NCBI GenBank assembly: GCA_934680015.1
Contig: CAKUSP010000002.1
Span: 62,001-126,000 of the forward strand
Origin: an uncultured Bacteroidales bacterium
Lineage (GTDB): Bacteria > Bacteroidota > Bacteroidia > Bacteroidales > UBA932
Direction: 5' to 3'
Length of the DNA stretch: 64,000 bases
The notes beneath the pieces were generated by a model. The model saw only the letters and a list, made by a program, of their open reading frames with translations, did not search any database and was not told the origin of the DNA. The translations under genes were made by a program, and so were the position numbers. Shown in pieces: positions 18,310 to 27,459 of this stretch (the stretch's first letter is position 1; the number at the start of each line of letters is the position of its first letter).

Positions 18310-19355
18310 AATATTAACATTGCATCTCCGTAAGGGCCGAATTTATAATCACCATTAAGTGCCTCGTCGTAAGCTTTCATTACGTTTTTGTAGCCTCCGA
18401 ATGCGGCAACTGACATTAACATAGTGGATTTAGGAAGGTGAAAGTTAGAAATGTAGGCGTCAGGAATGGAAAATTCGTACGGAGGGAAGATAAACTTGTT
18501 AGTCCATGTGTCGGTAGGGCGAACTTCATGTGTGGTGGTTACATAGGTCTCTAGGGCCCTTGCCACTGTCACTCCTACTGCCACCACTTTATGGCCGGCG
18601 CGCTTGGCACTATTAATGGCATCTGCAGCTTCTTCGGTGATAATCATTCTCTCACAGTCCATACGGTGTTTTGAGAGGTCTTCTACATCTACTTCACGGA
18701 AGTGGCCTATCCCCATGTGTACTGTAATGAATGTTTTATTTATATCCTTAAGAATCATTCTGTTGAATAATTCTCTCGAGAAGTGCAACCCTGCTGCAGG
18801 AGCGCTTACTGCTCCTTCGTTTTTCGCGAATATAGTCTGGTAATTTTCCACATCACTTTCGTCGGGTCTCTTTTTAACCCATTCAGGTACAGGTGGTTCT
18901 CCTAATGCAAATAGCTCTTTTTTAAATTCTTCATATGGCCCATCGTAAAGAAAACGAAGGGTTCTGCCTCGAGAAGTGGTGTTATCTATAACTTCAGCGA
19001 CAAGTGAATCGTCATCTCCGAAGTATAACTTGTTGCCTATTCTGATTTTACGCGCTGGCTCTACTATGACATCCCATAGCTTCTGTTCAGGGTTTAATTC
19101 TCTTAACAGAAAAACCATAATATCGGCTTCGGTCTTTTCTTTTTTGCCATATAATCTGGCAGGAAATACTTTAGTATCATTCAAAACGAATAAGTCGCCT
19201 TTCCCGAAGTAATCTATAACGTTCTTGAATAATTTGTGCTCAATCTCTCCCGTATCCTTGTGGAGTACCATGAGTTTACATTCATCTCTCCACTTAGCCG
19301 GCTCGGAGGCTATTTTCTCTGGTGGAAGGTTAAAGTCAAATTGAGAAAGTTTCAT
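18306..19355 (-). CDS. queA: tRNA queuosine synthesis: S-adenosylmethionine ribosyltransferase-isomerase
   Basis: 349 residues, the normal length. Family motifs include [15 protein letters not shown], the APAAGLHF segment and the HMGIGHFR segment. QueA moves the ribosyl part of SAM to preQ1 in tRNA, giving epoxyqueuosine at the wobble position. It lies 69 bp after the rRNA methyltransferase gene and overlaps the next gene by 4 bp. With miaB at 57 kb, this is the second tRNA-modification gene in the window. Confidence 0.96.
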   Translation of the reverse strand: MKLSQFDFNLPPEKIASEPAKWRDECKLMVLHKDTGEIEHKLFKNVIDYFGKGDLFVLNDTKVFPARLYGKKEKTEADIMVFLLRELNPEQKLWDVIVEPARKIRIGNKLYFGDDDSLVAEVIDNTTSRGRTLRFLYDGPYEEFKKELFALGEPPVPEWVKKRPDESDVENYQTIFAKNEGAVSAPAAGLHFSRELFNRMILKDINKTFITVHMGIGHFREVDVEDLSKHRMDCERMIITEEAADAINSAKRAGHKVVAVGVTVARALETYVTTTHEVRPTDTWTNKFIFPPYEFSIPDAYISNFHLPKSTMLMSVAAFGGYKNVMKAYDEALNGDYKFGPYGDAMLIL

Positions 19356-19424
19356 ATTTTATATTCTATCTATAGAGTCGATTATTATAAATACGACCGA
19401 ATAATAGAAAAAGTTTCAAGTCAT

Positions 19425-20573
19425 TTACTTTTTTGTTATATCCATTATGATTCTGCGCGACTTCTCATGAAGATTATTGCATCGACTACCTATATTATTT
19501 ACGAAGCCCAGAGGATGTCCTTGATAGTTAATGGTACAATATCCAAGTGCACTGTCGGGAAAGTGGAGAGTATCATGGTGAAGATACTCAAGTGCTTGAT
19601 TTCTATCAACATCTATGTGGGGATATTCGCCACTATATTTTATACTAAGGGCGTAATCGGAATCCGGAACGAATTTTTTTCCTTTGAATTCCCCTCGAGG
19701 TATGCCAAATTTTAAAGGCTTTATAATATCAGTGAGTCGCTTTCTAATGCTGCTTTCTTCCACAGTCTTTTGCAGAGCCCCGACCCATTGTCCTTCACCC
19801 CGAACCACACCAGCCTTTAGTAGATAGCCATATTCAGTAAGTTGTATTCCATAATCGTGAAATTCGTTTTCTGGGGCCAATATATGTCCGCCCATGGTTT
19901 CAGCAGCCCAAATCAGGTTGTCATCGTTCTCGCATTTCTGATAAGTGCATGTGGAATATATCAGTATGCCATTTTGCTTGAGTGCAGGCCAAATATCTGC
20001 CAGTATTCTTTTTTGGCGTGAACTGCATAGTTGTACATTTTGTTCTGACCATTGTGCGATAGCCTTCGAGTCCTTTCGAAACATTCCCTCCCCGCTGCAA
20101 GGCGCGTCTACAAGTATAATATCGAAAAATCCTGAAAGCTTTCCTAAAATGGAGGGATCAACACTACATATAAAAATGTTAGGATCGCCCCATAGCGTTA
20201 TATTGTCACATAGTATGCGTGCGCGCTCTTTTAAAACTTCATTACTTACAAGTAGAAAGTCATCACCATAACTTTCTCTAAGAGATGTGGCTAAATCGGT
20301 GGTTTTCCCTCCTGGGGAAGCGCAAAGGTCTAATACTTTTATTCCCCCCTTATAGTTGAATTGTTGTAATATTTTACGGAAAACATGTCCCACATACATG
20401 GCGGATGCATCTTGTACATAGTAGCAACCGGCATGAAATAATGGGTCAAGTGTAAACAAAGGCCTCTCATTAAGCCAATACCCCCATGGACTCCATGGAA
20501 TTTTTTCGCCAAGTGGGAGTTTAGATGTTTTAAAGGGGTTTAGTCTAATAGATACTGGCAGTTTTTCTCCCAT
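19425..20573 (-). CDS. rsmF: rRNA cytosine-C5 methyltransferase (RsmF/NOL1/NOP2/Sun family)
   Basis: 382 residues. SAM-binding motif DLCASPGGKTT (82-92), the DAPCSGEG loop with Cys159, and YSTCTY with the catalytic Cys209 are all present, followed by a C-terminal RNA-binding region. It methylates a cytosine in 16S rRNA; the exact position cannot be fixed from sequence. The protein begins at LPVSIRLNP, which in most relatives is preceded by 25-35 residues. The upstream frame stays open for at least 20 codons but runs through the previous gene and shows no ATG, so the start is unusually late. Confidence 0.88.
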   Translation of the reverse strand: MGEKLPVSIRLNPFKTSKLPLGEKIPWSPWGYWLNERPLFTLDPLFHAGCYYVQDASAMYVGHVFRKILQQFNYKGGIKVLDLCASPGGKTTDLATSLRESYGDDFLLVSNEVLKERARILCDNITLWGDPNIFICSVDPSILGKLSGFFDIILVDAPCSGEGMFRKDSKAIAQWSEQNVQLCSSRQKRILADIWPALKQNGILIYSTCTYQKCENDDNLIWAAETMGGHILAPENEFHDYGIQLTEYGYLLKAGVVRGEGQWVGALQKTVEESSIRKRLTDIIKPLKFGIPRGEFKGKKFVPDSDYALSIKYSGEYPHIDVDRNQALEYLHHDTLHFPDSALGYCTINYQGHPLGFVNNIGSRCNNLHEKSRRIIMDITKK

Positions 20574-20587
20574 TTTAAAACAGCTTC

Positions 20588-21007
20588 TTATATATGAGCG
20601 CTTTGGTTTACCAACGCATCTATTACTTTGTTTAGACCAGTTTCGATTTTGTCTCCTATCATTTTTTTGATAAAGATATTCATTTCCGCGTCGAGCTCTA
20701 TGAAAAATTCTGTACGAAAACCGCCAGCATCTTTGAAGTTAAGCGTGGCGCTGAATTTTATAGGTGAATCTACAGAATTTAGAACAATTTTAGAGTAGGG
20801 ATGCCTTTCAGCGATTTTTATACTTATTGTAATACCTTTGGCTGATATTCTCAAATTATCAAAGTCGGCATCGATACTTACGTCTTGAAGGGCTTTTTCG
20901 TCTTTGGGTATCATGGATGTAATGTTGCGTGGATCTGTAAATGTCATAAATAGTTCCATATTGGACCTTCCTATGATACCATGTTTACTTGAATAGTGCG
21001 TAGTCAT
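20588..21007 (-). CDS. SRPBCC (START-like) family protein
   Basis: 139 residues. The pattern of strands ending in a long C-terminal helix (KMIGDKIETGLNKVIDAL) fits the SRPBCC ligand-binding fold found in many small Bacteroidota proteins. Function and ligand are unknown. It is probably the first gene of the run to the rRNA methyltransferase and queA: a minus-strand -7 box (TACCTTTG) at 21021-21028 ends 13 nt before its ATG. The 14 bp gap to the methyltransferase suggests co-transcription. Confidence 0.72.
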   Translation of the reverse strand: MTTHYSSKHGIIGRSNMELFMTFTDPRNITSMIPKDEKALQDVSIDADFDNLRISAKGITISIKIAERHPYSKIVLNSVDSPIKFSATLNFKDAGGFRTEFFIELDAEMNIFIKKMIGDKIETGLNKVIDALVNQSAHI

Positions 21008-21020
21008 ATTCTTTTTTTTG

Positions 21021-21028
21021 CAAAGGTA
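21021..21028 (-). promoter_or_regulatory. Promoter -7 box of the SRPBCC gene
   Basis: The minus strand reads TACCTTTG, ending 13 nt from the ATG at 21007. No clear TTTG -33 box is present. Confidence 0.55.
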
Positions 21029-21115
21029 TGATTTTTATTTGCATCTTGTAGAATTTTAATGAGGTTTTTGGTAAAGTCGAGTCTTGCGGAAGAGTGGAAA
21101 TTAAAAGTTTTTATG

Positions 21116-21123
21116 TAAGTTTG
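21116..21123 (+). promoter_or_regulatory. Promoter -7 box of the Nudix gene
   Basis: TAAGTTTG matches TAnnTTTG and ends 6 nt before the ATG at 21130. It excludes a GTG start at 21094 and implies a nearly leaderless mRNA. Confidence 0.55.
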
Positions 21124-21129
21124 TCTAAT

Positions 21130-21741
21130 ATGCATAAGATATATTTTGAAAATAGATGTATAATTATTTGTGAGCTCGGTAATGAGGCTCTTGCTGATTC
21201 AAATGCGGTAGTATTCCATCCTGGAAAGTGTATGGATATATCCACTTTTGCATCTATGTTTGAAGTGACTAAGTCTTTATCCAAAATATATATACCAACA
21301 TCTGACATAGATGCTATGTATAAAAATCTTTGTTCACAGTTTAAAGAAGTGAATGCTGCGGGGGGACTTGTGGTAAATCGACGCGGAGACTATCTCTTAA
21401 TTAAGAGAAATGACAAGTGGGATTTGCCTAAGGGGCATCAGGAGTCTGGAGAAGATATTAGGGTCACTGCTGTTAGGGAGGTTGAGGAAGAAACAGGAGT
21501 CGATAAGTTGGAACTAGGCCCACTAATATGTATTACGGATCATTGCTATTTTAGAGATGGTATATGGCATTTAAAGCATACATGGTGGTACGAAATGCTA
21601 TACAATGCTCCAGTGGATCTTGTTCCGCAGCGTGAAGAAGATATAAGTAAAGCGGCTTGGGTAGCGAAAAGTAGCCTTCCGCCTTTTTTGAAAAATACAT
21701 ATCCTTCTATTTTGGAAGTGTTTAGAGAGTCTCGCCTTTAG
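21130..21741 (+). CDS. Nudix hydrolase
   Basis: 203 residues. The complete Nudix box starts at Gly102 (GHQESGE) and runs through REVEEETG (116-123), so metal binding and catalysis should be intact. About 75 residues precede the Nudix core, forming an extra N-terminal region that may give specificity. It hydrolyses a nucleoside diphosphate linked to another group; the substrate is unknown. I chose ATG 21130 over the upstream GTG because a promoter box lies between them. The last 20 bp overlap the convergent permease gene. Confidence 0.87.
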   Translation: MHKIYFENRCIIICELGNEALADSNAVVFHPGKCMDISTFASMFEVTKSLSKIYIPTSDIDAMYKNLCSQFKEVNAAGGLVVNRRGDYLLIKRNDKWDLPKGHQESGEDIRVTAVREVEEETGVDKLELGPLICITDHCYFRDGIWHLKHTWWYEMLYNAPVDLVPQREEDISKAAWVAKSSLPPFLKNTYPSILEVFRESRL

Positions 21742-22825
21742 TGCTGGATGCAGGGTCTATTCTAGATATTCGTCGCGCTGGAATTAGTACGAAAAGCATA
21801 ACGCATATCCAGGCTATTATATTAGTTAGAAGTATACCGCTTAGATCTATATGAATGGGAACGAAGCTAACGAAATAGTTTTGTGGATCGAGTTTTATAA
21901 TGTGTGTCTTTGCTTGTATGAGGCAAAGGATTAGAGCCGCTATATCCCCGATAAATAGTCCCTTCAAGGTATTCTTTGATGCTAGGCGCATGAATGTAGT
22001 CACTAGTTGTGCAGTATTCATACCTAGTGTCTTTAATACTCCGATAGTGGTGGTGCTTCGCATAATTAATATTAAAAAGCCAGAGACCATATTGAATGCC
22101 GCTACTAAACACATCAGGGCCAATATGAGTAATACGTTGGCATCTAGTATTTCGAGCCAATCATAAATGGCCGGGAAGCGCGATGTGCTGGTAATTACTT
22201 TAAGACCTGTGTGATATGCCAATTCAGGTGCTATTTTATCTATGTTTTTGCGATTTTTTAGGTGTGGGGCGAGCCTTATTTCAAGGCACTGAACCTCATG
22301 GCCTTTTAGGCGTATGAAATCTTTACTAGAGATATAAGCTATTATCGTGTTTTTTTCTAGTAGCGCGGGGTCTTCGGTAACTTCGCAGATCTCGAATTTT
22401 CGTATTTTTACCTTATCTGAAATAAAATAGGATAGCAGGGTATCTCCCTTTTCTGCATTTAGATTTTCGGAAAGCGAATGTGGAATTATTATCCCTGAGT
22501 CAGTTTTATCGGTGCTATGCAGAATAACTCCTATGTGCTCTGAACCTTTCCTTATAATAGCCGGTTCTATTATGGCTTCATCGATGGATGCAATACGCTT
22601 ATCCTTTTTTAGGAAGCTGATTATGTTTTCATTAGAAGTCAACCCTTCTATGCCGTATAGGTTGATTTCTGCGCATTGGTCAGAAATGCTCTTGTAAATT
22701 TCGTGTTTGAAACCTGATAAAATGCTTATTGATAGTATGATCACAAAGGCGGATATGGCGGTGGAGATAATAGCCATCCGACTTTTGAAGCCCAGTTTGG
22801 ATGCTATGAAGCGTGTTGCGTTCAT
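21722..22825 (-). CDS. LolC/LolE-like ABC transporter permease
   Basis: 367 residues. The MacB-PCD/FtsX layout is clear: helix 1 at about 17-40, a periplasmic domain to about 225, then three helices near 230-257, 285-305 and 330-350. The N-terminus FIASKLGFKSR and the C-terminal PARRISRIDPA are typical of the lipoprotein-releasing LolC/E group. It would extract lipoproteins from the inner membrane with a LolD ATPase, which is not encoded nearby. Its ATG shares one base with the stop of the porin gene upstream, so the FtsB-like, porin and permease genes form one transcription unit. Confidence 0.85.
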   Translation of the reverse strand: MNATRFIASKLGFKSRMAIISTAISAFVIILSISILSGFKHEIYKSISDQCAEINLYGIEGLTSNENIISFLKKDKRIASIDEAIIEPAIIRKGSEHIGVILHSTDKTDSGIIIPHSLSENLNAEKGDTLLSYFISDKVKIRKFEICEVTEDPALLEKNTIIAYISSKDFIRLKGHEVQCLEIRLAPHLKNRKNIDKIAPELAYHTGLKVITSTSRFPAIYDWLEILDANVLLILALMCLVAAFNMVSGFLILIMRSTTTIGVLKTLGMNTAQLVTTFMRLASKNTLKGLFIGDIAALILCLIQAKTHIIKLDPQNYFVSFVPIHIDLSGILLTNIIAWICVMLFVLIPARRISRIDPASSTKGETL

Positions 22826-25338
22826 TATTTATTAGCCTGCCTGTTAATTACAGGAGATATGTAAAATGGCCAGAAGATACCAAATTTTAGACTTGGCATA
22901 AGCCCGGTTGTTATGATATGTCTATGGGCACTGAAATAGTCGGCATGGTCCATTGGCCATCCATTTCCTATGTTTTGAACTTTTATAAATATGCAACAAG
23001 TTTTCCATTGCATATTGACAAACACGTCGAAGAACGGACCATTAGTGTATTTCCATTCATTCTGATTTGAAAATACTCCAGTAATATAATTCCACTGCGG
23101 GCTGTACCACTCAGTGTTAGCCCAGCCATTAACCCCGATTTGCATCTCCATAACTCCTGGTTCTACTGGAAATTGAAGGAAGTATTTTAGATTAAGGGCG
23201 ACACCAGGAAGTGGTAGAACATCTTGATTAGAGGAATATTGGGCTAATACTCTAGTATCTAAATGCAATGTGTTCCAAAGTACTATTTCGTGTCGAAGAT
23301 TGGCAGAAAGAACCGAGATATTCTGATTATGTTGCTGAAGTACGCCATTAGTATCGTAGTAAGTGTAGTTATTCAATAGAGCATAACTTCCATCCAGGTG
23401 TAATCTCCAGTGAGGGATGTCGATACTACCACGTACTTTGCTCGTGGATACTTTTTTTAGATCATAATCCCATCTTAGTAGTTCATTTAGCGTGGAGTAG
23501 AAATGGCGTTGATAAAACTCAGGAAGCAGAAGGCTAGAAATAAATTCTCCTTTTATCTCCATGGGTGATTTTTTTGCTTTTCTAAACGGGTAGAATTTGG
23601 TTTTAAATTCTGCATTTATATCAAAATCTCCCGCATTGGCCCCTATCATGGTATAGTGCGATTTAGCACTCCACTCGAAGCCATTGCCTATCTTTCCGCT
23701 AGCTCCGGCATAGGTATAAATGGAATTTTCATGAATGGCGCTGGTATCGCTCGCCGTCACATAGTGATATTTATTAAATTCATCTCCTATTCCTACGTCA
23801 AGTTTTGAAATAAAAGATTCACTTGACCATGGTTGTAGCCTAATATATAGTTTGTTGTCAAAAACTTCTCTTCCTAGAGAGTCAGACGCGGTTTTGCTTT
23901 CTTCGAAGCGTCTGCCATATTTGCTGTATTCCAATGCGTGCCCTACGAATGCAGTTGTTATATCTTCGCTTGCTACATAAGTGCTATCTTTAGATTTACG
24001 TAGGTTATTGATAAAGTTGAAAGGAATGCGCAGTTGTTGGTCGGCATAGAAGGTTAATTTGTTTGTGGCTGACGAAGCTGAACTCATCGCCACTTTAACC
24101 TCGCGCGGATCGATGGTTGTATCTCTAATTTCAGATAAGTCAGTCAAACCACCATTTTCACCCATAGAGATAGTATTTTTTATAAGACCAGCATTCATTA
24201 AGTATTTCTTACCTAGATAATTTACTCCAATGCCTAATGTGCCGTTAGATGTTTTTTCATTTGTGAGCATGCCGCCGCCACCCCATTTTTCGTATAAGAT
24301 ACTAAAATTAAATGCCGGAGTAATATTCTGAGTCGTAAGAAAATGGATATTGTCAGATTCTTTAGCGTCTCCAGCCATCAATGTGCCGAAGTAGGCTAAT
24401 TCTGTGTGTGGGGTTTTTGTGTTGTATTGCCTGAAGGTTTGGGCTGTGTAACTCCACGGACTATATGATTCCCAAAATCCAGTGGTTTTAGCGTCGGCTC
24501 TATTGAAGAAATTATAGTATTGAATAGGGCTTCCTGCTACACCTAACCATGTAGCATTCACATCTTTACGTAGGAAATCATAATCGTAGAAGTGGTAGTT
24601 ATAACTTGTGTCTGGGATAAAAACATCGAGCTGGTTAAAGTCTCTATCTTCAGTCCATGAAATAATCCTTTTATACTGCATGGAGTCTGCAAGCGCATAA
24701 GTGTCAAGGATACGGGGTGTGTTTTTCGTTATACTATCCTTTATAGCCTTCTCTTCTTCTTTTATAAATTGAAGACTATCAGAAATAGCTTTTTTCCTTA
24801 GTTCTTTCTGCTCAAAGTCGTATTTTTTTCGTTCCTCTTTAGATAGAGAATTGTACCACTTTTCAAAGGCTATTTTTGCCCTTACAGCGGAGTCTACTGC
24901 ATATAGCGAGTCGAGTTTAAATGCTTCGGCTAGCATAAGGGAATCTCCACTTGCCCTTAGGGAATCGCTTACTTCTCGATGCGTTAGAGAATCTAGCAGG
25001 GCGACATAGTACTTGAACCTAAAAGGGTCGATTTCTCTAAGTGAGTCTGGGGCTACAATGGTGTCTTTTGCGGAAAGTCGTTTAGCAGTGTCAAGTTCGT
25101 TGAAAATAAGGGAATCAGGCCCTCCTAAAAGGCTGTCGGCTATGGTGACGGTCTCAAAAGAACCAACTCTTCTGGATTTGTAATTATCCTTAGGGTAAAC
25201 GACAGTATCTGGAGACGCGACAGGTTCTCCGAGTATAGGTGATGAAATTATAGGCCCACGCATCATTTCTGAAGCGATACCTATAGTTATGCTTCCTAGC
25301 AGGAATAGGGGGAATAATAAACTGCTTTTGAATTTCAT
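22825..25338 (-). CDS. Putative outer-membrane porin (Porin_10 type)
   Basis: 837 residues. A signal peptide (about 1-22) is followed by a charged, helical region (about 125-210, rich in Glu/Lys/Ser) and a C-terminal beta-barrel of about 600 residues with alternating aromatic strands. It resembles the putative porins of Bacteroidota (Porin_10 family). Substrate is unknown. The start overlaps the FtsB-like gene by 4 bp. The charged region before the barrel suggests an additional periplasmic or surface-facing domain. Confidence 0.8.
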   Translation of the reverse strand: MKFKSSLLFPLFLLGSITIGIASEMMRGPIISSPILGEPVASPDTVVYPKDNYKSRRVGSFETVTIADSLLGGPDSLIFNELDTAKRLSAKDTIVAPDSLREIDPFRFKYYVALLDSLTHREVSDSLRASGDSLMLAEAFKLDSLYAVDSAVRAKIAFEKWYNSLSKEERKKYDFEQKELRKKAISDSLQFIKEEEKAIKDSITKNTPRILDTYALADSMQYKRIISWTEDRDFNQLDVFIPDTSYNYHFYDYDFLRKDVNATWLGVAGSPIQYYNFFNRADAKTTGFWESYSPWSYTAQTFRQYNTKTPHTELAYFGTLMAGDAKESDNIHFLTTQNITPAFNFSILYEKWGGGGMLTNEKTSNGTLGIGVNYLGKKYLMNAGLIKNTISMGENGGLTDLSEIRDTTIDPREVKVAMSSASSATNKLTFYADQQLRIPFNFINNLRKSKDSTYVASEDITTAFVGHALEYSKYGRRFEESKTASDSLGREVFDNKLYIRLQPWSSESFISKLDVGIGDEFNKYHYVTASDTSAIHENSIYTYAGASGKIGNGFEWSAKSHYTMIGANAGDFDINAEFKTKFYPFRKAKKSPMEIKGEFISSLLLPEFYQRHFYSTLNELLRWDYDLKKVSTSKVRGSIDIPHWRLHLDGSYALLNNYTYYDTNGVLQQHNQNISVLSANLRHEIVLWNTLHLDTRVLAQYSSNQDVLPLPGVALNLKYFLQFPVEPGVMEMQIGVNGWANTEWYSPQWNYITGVFSNQNEWKYTNGPFFDVFVNMQWKTCCIFIKVQNIGNGWPMDHADYFSAHRHIITTGLMPSLKFGIFWPFYISPVINRQANK

Positions 25339-25661
25339 TTGTCGTTAATAAGATAAATGTCATCACCCTTCTGGGCGAAGTGAAATCTTTCTCGTGCAAA
25401 CCTTTCCAGGCTATCCCGATCATGACTTAGCATGTAGATAGATCTCTCCATTTTTTCGAGCTCTTGTTCATTAGCTCTTATCTCTTTGTTTTGTTCTGCA
25501 ATGGTAATCCCTGCCCTGATCCATTGGAAGAGATTATCCTTTTTAGCGCAAAGGAAAACAAGCGCTACAATACTTGAAACAATGGTAACCCTTATCAGCG
25601 AACGCTGCTCTTTTTTGTTACCATCTTGACTTTTGTCCCAAATATTTTTAAAAACGCCCAT
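25335..25661 (-). CDS. FtsB/DivIC-type septum formation initiator
   Basis: 108 residues. A short cytoplasmic N-terminus, a membrane helix (about 22-41), then a coiled coil (about 50-80) and a C-terminal RERFHFAQKGDDIYLI segment typical of FtsB/DivIC. It would join the divisome at the inner membrane with FtsL- and FtsQ-like partners. A minus-strand -7 box (TAAATTTG) at 25669-25676 ends 7 nt from its ATG. Confidence 0.85.
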   Translation of the reverse strand: MGVFKNIWDKSQDGNKKEQRSLIRVTIVSSIVALVFLCAKKDNLFQWIRAGITIAEQNKEIRANEQELEKMERSIYMLSHDRDSLERFARERFHFAQKGDDIYLINDK

Positions 25662-25668
25662 ATTTGCA

Positions 25669-25676
25669 CAAATTTA
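25669..25676 (-). promoter_or_regulatory. Promoter -7 box of the FtsB-like/porin/permease operon
   Basis: The minus strand reads TAAATTTG, 7 nt before the ATG at 25661. It is 2 bp from the facing plus-strand box, so the two start regions overlap. Confidence 0.5.
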
Positions 25677-25678
25677 GT

Positions 25679-25686
25679 TAAATTTG
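25679..25686 (+). promoter_or_regulatory. Promoter -7 box of the nucleotidyltransferase gene
   Basis: TAAATTTG matches TAnnTTTG and lies 23 nt before the ATG at 25710. Confidence 0.5.
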
Positions 25687-25709
25687 CCGAGTTCTAAAAA
25701 CAAAGTATA

Positions 25710-26645
25710 ATGAAACCAACACTTCTAGTTCTTGCTGCCGGGATGGGTAGCCGATATGGTGGATTGAAGCAGATGGATGGTTTGGGACCATCTGGTGAGA
25801 CCATAATAGATTATTCGATATATGACGCTGTTCACGCTGGATTCGGCAAAGTAGTTTATATCGTAAGAGAATATTTTAAAGAGCAGATGGAGGAGAGCGT
25901 GCGTAAGAAATATGCTCATGTTAAGTGTGCGGATGGATCTCCTCTAGAATTTGATTTCGTAACTCAAGAGCTTAACAAGATTCCAGAGGGTTTCGTCTTA
26001 AACCCTGAAAGGCAGAAACCATGGGGAACGGCTCATGCGGTTCTTATGGCGAAGGGCGTAGTCAAGGAGCCATTTGTTGTTATAAATGGTGATGATTTTT
26101 ATGGAAGACAGTCTTTTGAGATAGCTTCGCTTTGGTGTCACGAACATGAGAATTCAAAGGGGGTATATGCATTGGTAGGATTTGAAGTTGACAATACTCT
26201 TTCAGAGTCAGGAGGAGTATCTCGCGGAATATGCACCTATGATGCTACTGGAAAACTCTCCGATGTGGTGGAGCATCATAATGTTAAGATTGATGATGAC
26301 GGCGTGCTTCGTGCTGATAATTCCGAAACCGGACTTAGAGTTGAAGTTAGGCCTAAGGATCTGTGCTCTATGAATATGTGGTGTTTTACACCAGATTTTT
26401 TTGAGAAAACGGAAGAAATATTCCGTTCATTTTTGGAACACAATATTATGGACCTAAAGAAGGAATTCTATATTCCTTTTGTAGTCGATTTTCTTATAAA
26501 GCACGATGGGCAGGAGTGCGACGTGCTTAATACTTCAGCCAGGTGGTTTGGGGTGACTTTTAAAGAAGATCGGCCATTAGTCGTCGCTAAATTAGCCGCA
26601 TTGGTTAAAAACGGAGTATATCCTTCGCCTCTTTATGCAGAATAA
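25710..26645 (+). CDS. Sugar-phosphate nucleotidyltransferase-like protein
   Basis: 311 residues. The N-terminus LLVLAAGMGSRYGGLKQ carries the signature loop of NTP-transferases, and VVINGDDFYG holds the metal-binding aspartates. It probably joins an NTP to a sugar phosphate to make an activated sugar for envelope or storage polysaccharides; the sugar is not readable. The insert after residue 60 and the C-terminal FKEDRPLV segment differ from GlmU or RmlA, so a specific assignment is avoided. It overlaps the CPBP protease gene by 11 bp. Confidence 0.83.
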   Translation: MKPTLLVLAAGMGSRYGGLKQMDGLGPSGETIIDYSIYDAVHAGFGKVVYIVREYFKEQMEESVRKKYAHVKCADGSPLEFDFVTQELNKIPEGFVLNPERQKPWGTAHAVLMAKGVVKEPFVVINGDDFYGRQSFEIASLWCHEHENSKGVYALVGFEVDNTLSESGGVSRGICTYDATGKLSDVVEHHNVKIDDDGVLRADNSETGLRVEVRPKDLCSMNMWCFTPDFFEKTEEIFRSFLEHNIMDLKKEFYIPFVVDFLIKHDGQECDVLNTSARWFGVTFKEDRPLVVAKLAALVKNGVYPSPLYAE

Positions 26646-27459
26646 TTCGATTTGGGCGCCTTCATGGAAAGGACTTATAGGAGTAGCAGTGGCTTTTTTA
26701 GTCGGAGTGTTGATTTCTTCCGCTCTGTCGGTTTCTCTTATTCGTGCAGGTTTAGATCAGCAGCAGAGTTTGCTGTTTTCTTATCCTGTGATGTTCCTTC
26801 CAGTGATTGCTTTGGTCATATTTAAAAGTAGACCTGCGCAAGCGACTGTAATGAGTCAGATAAGTGTAGGTTTAAAGGGGAGGGATTGGCATTTAATCCT
26901 TTTAGTCGCCTTATTGACTTTTAGTGCTGCATTCCTTTCTGAGGCGATTAATGGTTGTCTTCCAGATATGCCAGAATACTTGAAAGAGGCTTTGAACACG
27001 GCTACGGGGGGTAATTTCCTTTTAAATTTTTTATGCGTAGCTTTGATGGCTCCGATTCTAGAAGAGTTCCTATGTCGTGGCCTTGTGCTTCGCGGTATAG
27101 TGAAAAATGGAGGAAGCCCTAGTGTAGCGATCATTGTTTCTGCATTATTTTTCGCCCTTATTCACGGGAATATATGGCAAGCTATTCCAGCTTTTCTTTT
27201 GGGAGTAATATTTGGCTATGTGTATTATAAGACCAATTGCCTATGGCTTTCTGTCATTATGCACTTTACGAATAATTTTACTTCTTTGGTGATTAGTCGT
27301 ATAGATGGAATTGCAGAGGACGCAACATGGATGAATATAATGCCAAGCGGTTGTTATTGGGTGCTATTTGTCTTTTTTGCAATCGCTTTGGTATTGGGCA
27401 TACGTGAGATTAGCCGCTTGCACGTCGTGAACGCGGAGAATGTCAGCTCCGTGTTCTAA
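26635..27459 (+). CDS. CPBP family intramembrane metalloprotease
   Basis: 274 residues with about eight membrane helices. The CAAX-protease/bacteriocin-processing motifs are present: PILEEFLCRGLVLR (Glu-Glu and Arg), FALIHGN and IMHFTNN (metal-binding histidines). Such proteins cleave or process peptides within the membrane; some give immunity to bacteriocins. It is translationally coupled to the nucleotidyltransferase. Its last 96 bp overlap the convergent folP gene, so both proteins use this DNA for their C-termini. Confidence 0.88.
   Translation: MQNNSIWAPSWKGLIGVAVAFLVGVLISSALSVSLIRAGLDQQQSLLFSYPVMFLPVIALVIFKSRPAQATVMSQISVGLKGRDWHLILLVALLTFSAAFLSEAINGCLPDMPEYLKEALNTATGGNFLLNFLCVALMAPILEEFLCRGLVLRGIVKNGGSPSVAIIVSALFFALIHGNIWQAIPAFLLGVIFGYVYYKTNCLWLSVIMHFTNNFTSLVISRIDGIAEDATWMNIMPSGCYWVLFVFFAIALVLGIREISRLHVVNAENVSSVF

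Noticed and set aside
19356..19424. preQ1 riboswitch before queA
   Set aside because: A GTCG/CGAC stem of only 4 bp is present, but the A-rich tail and loop blocks of preQ1 classes are missing.
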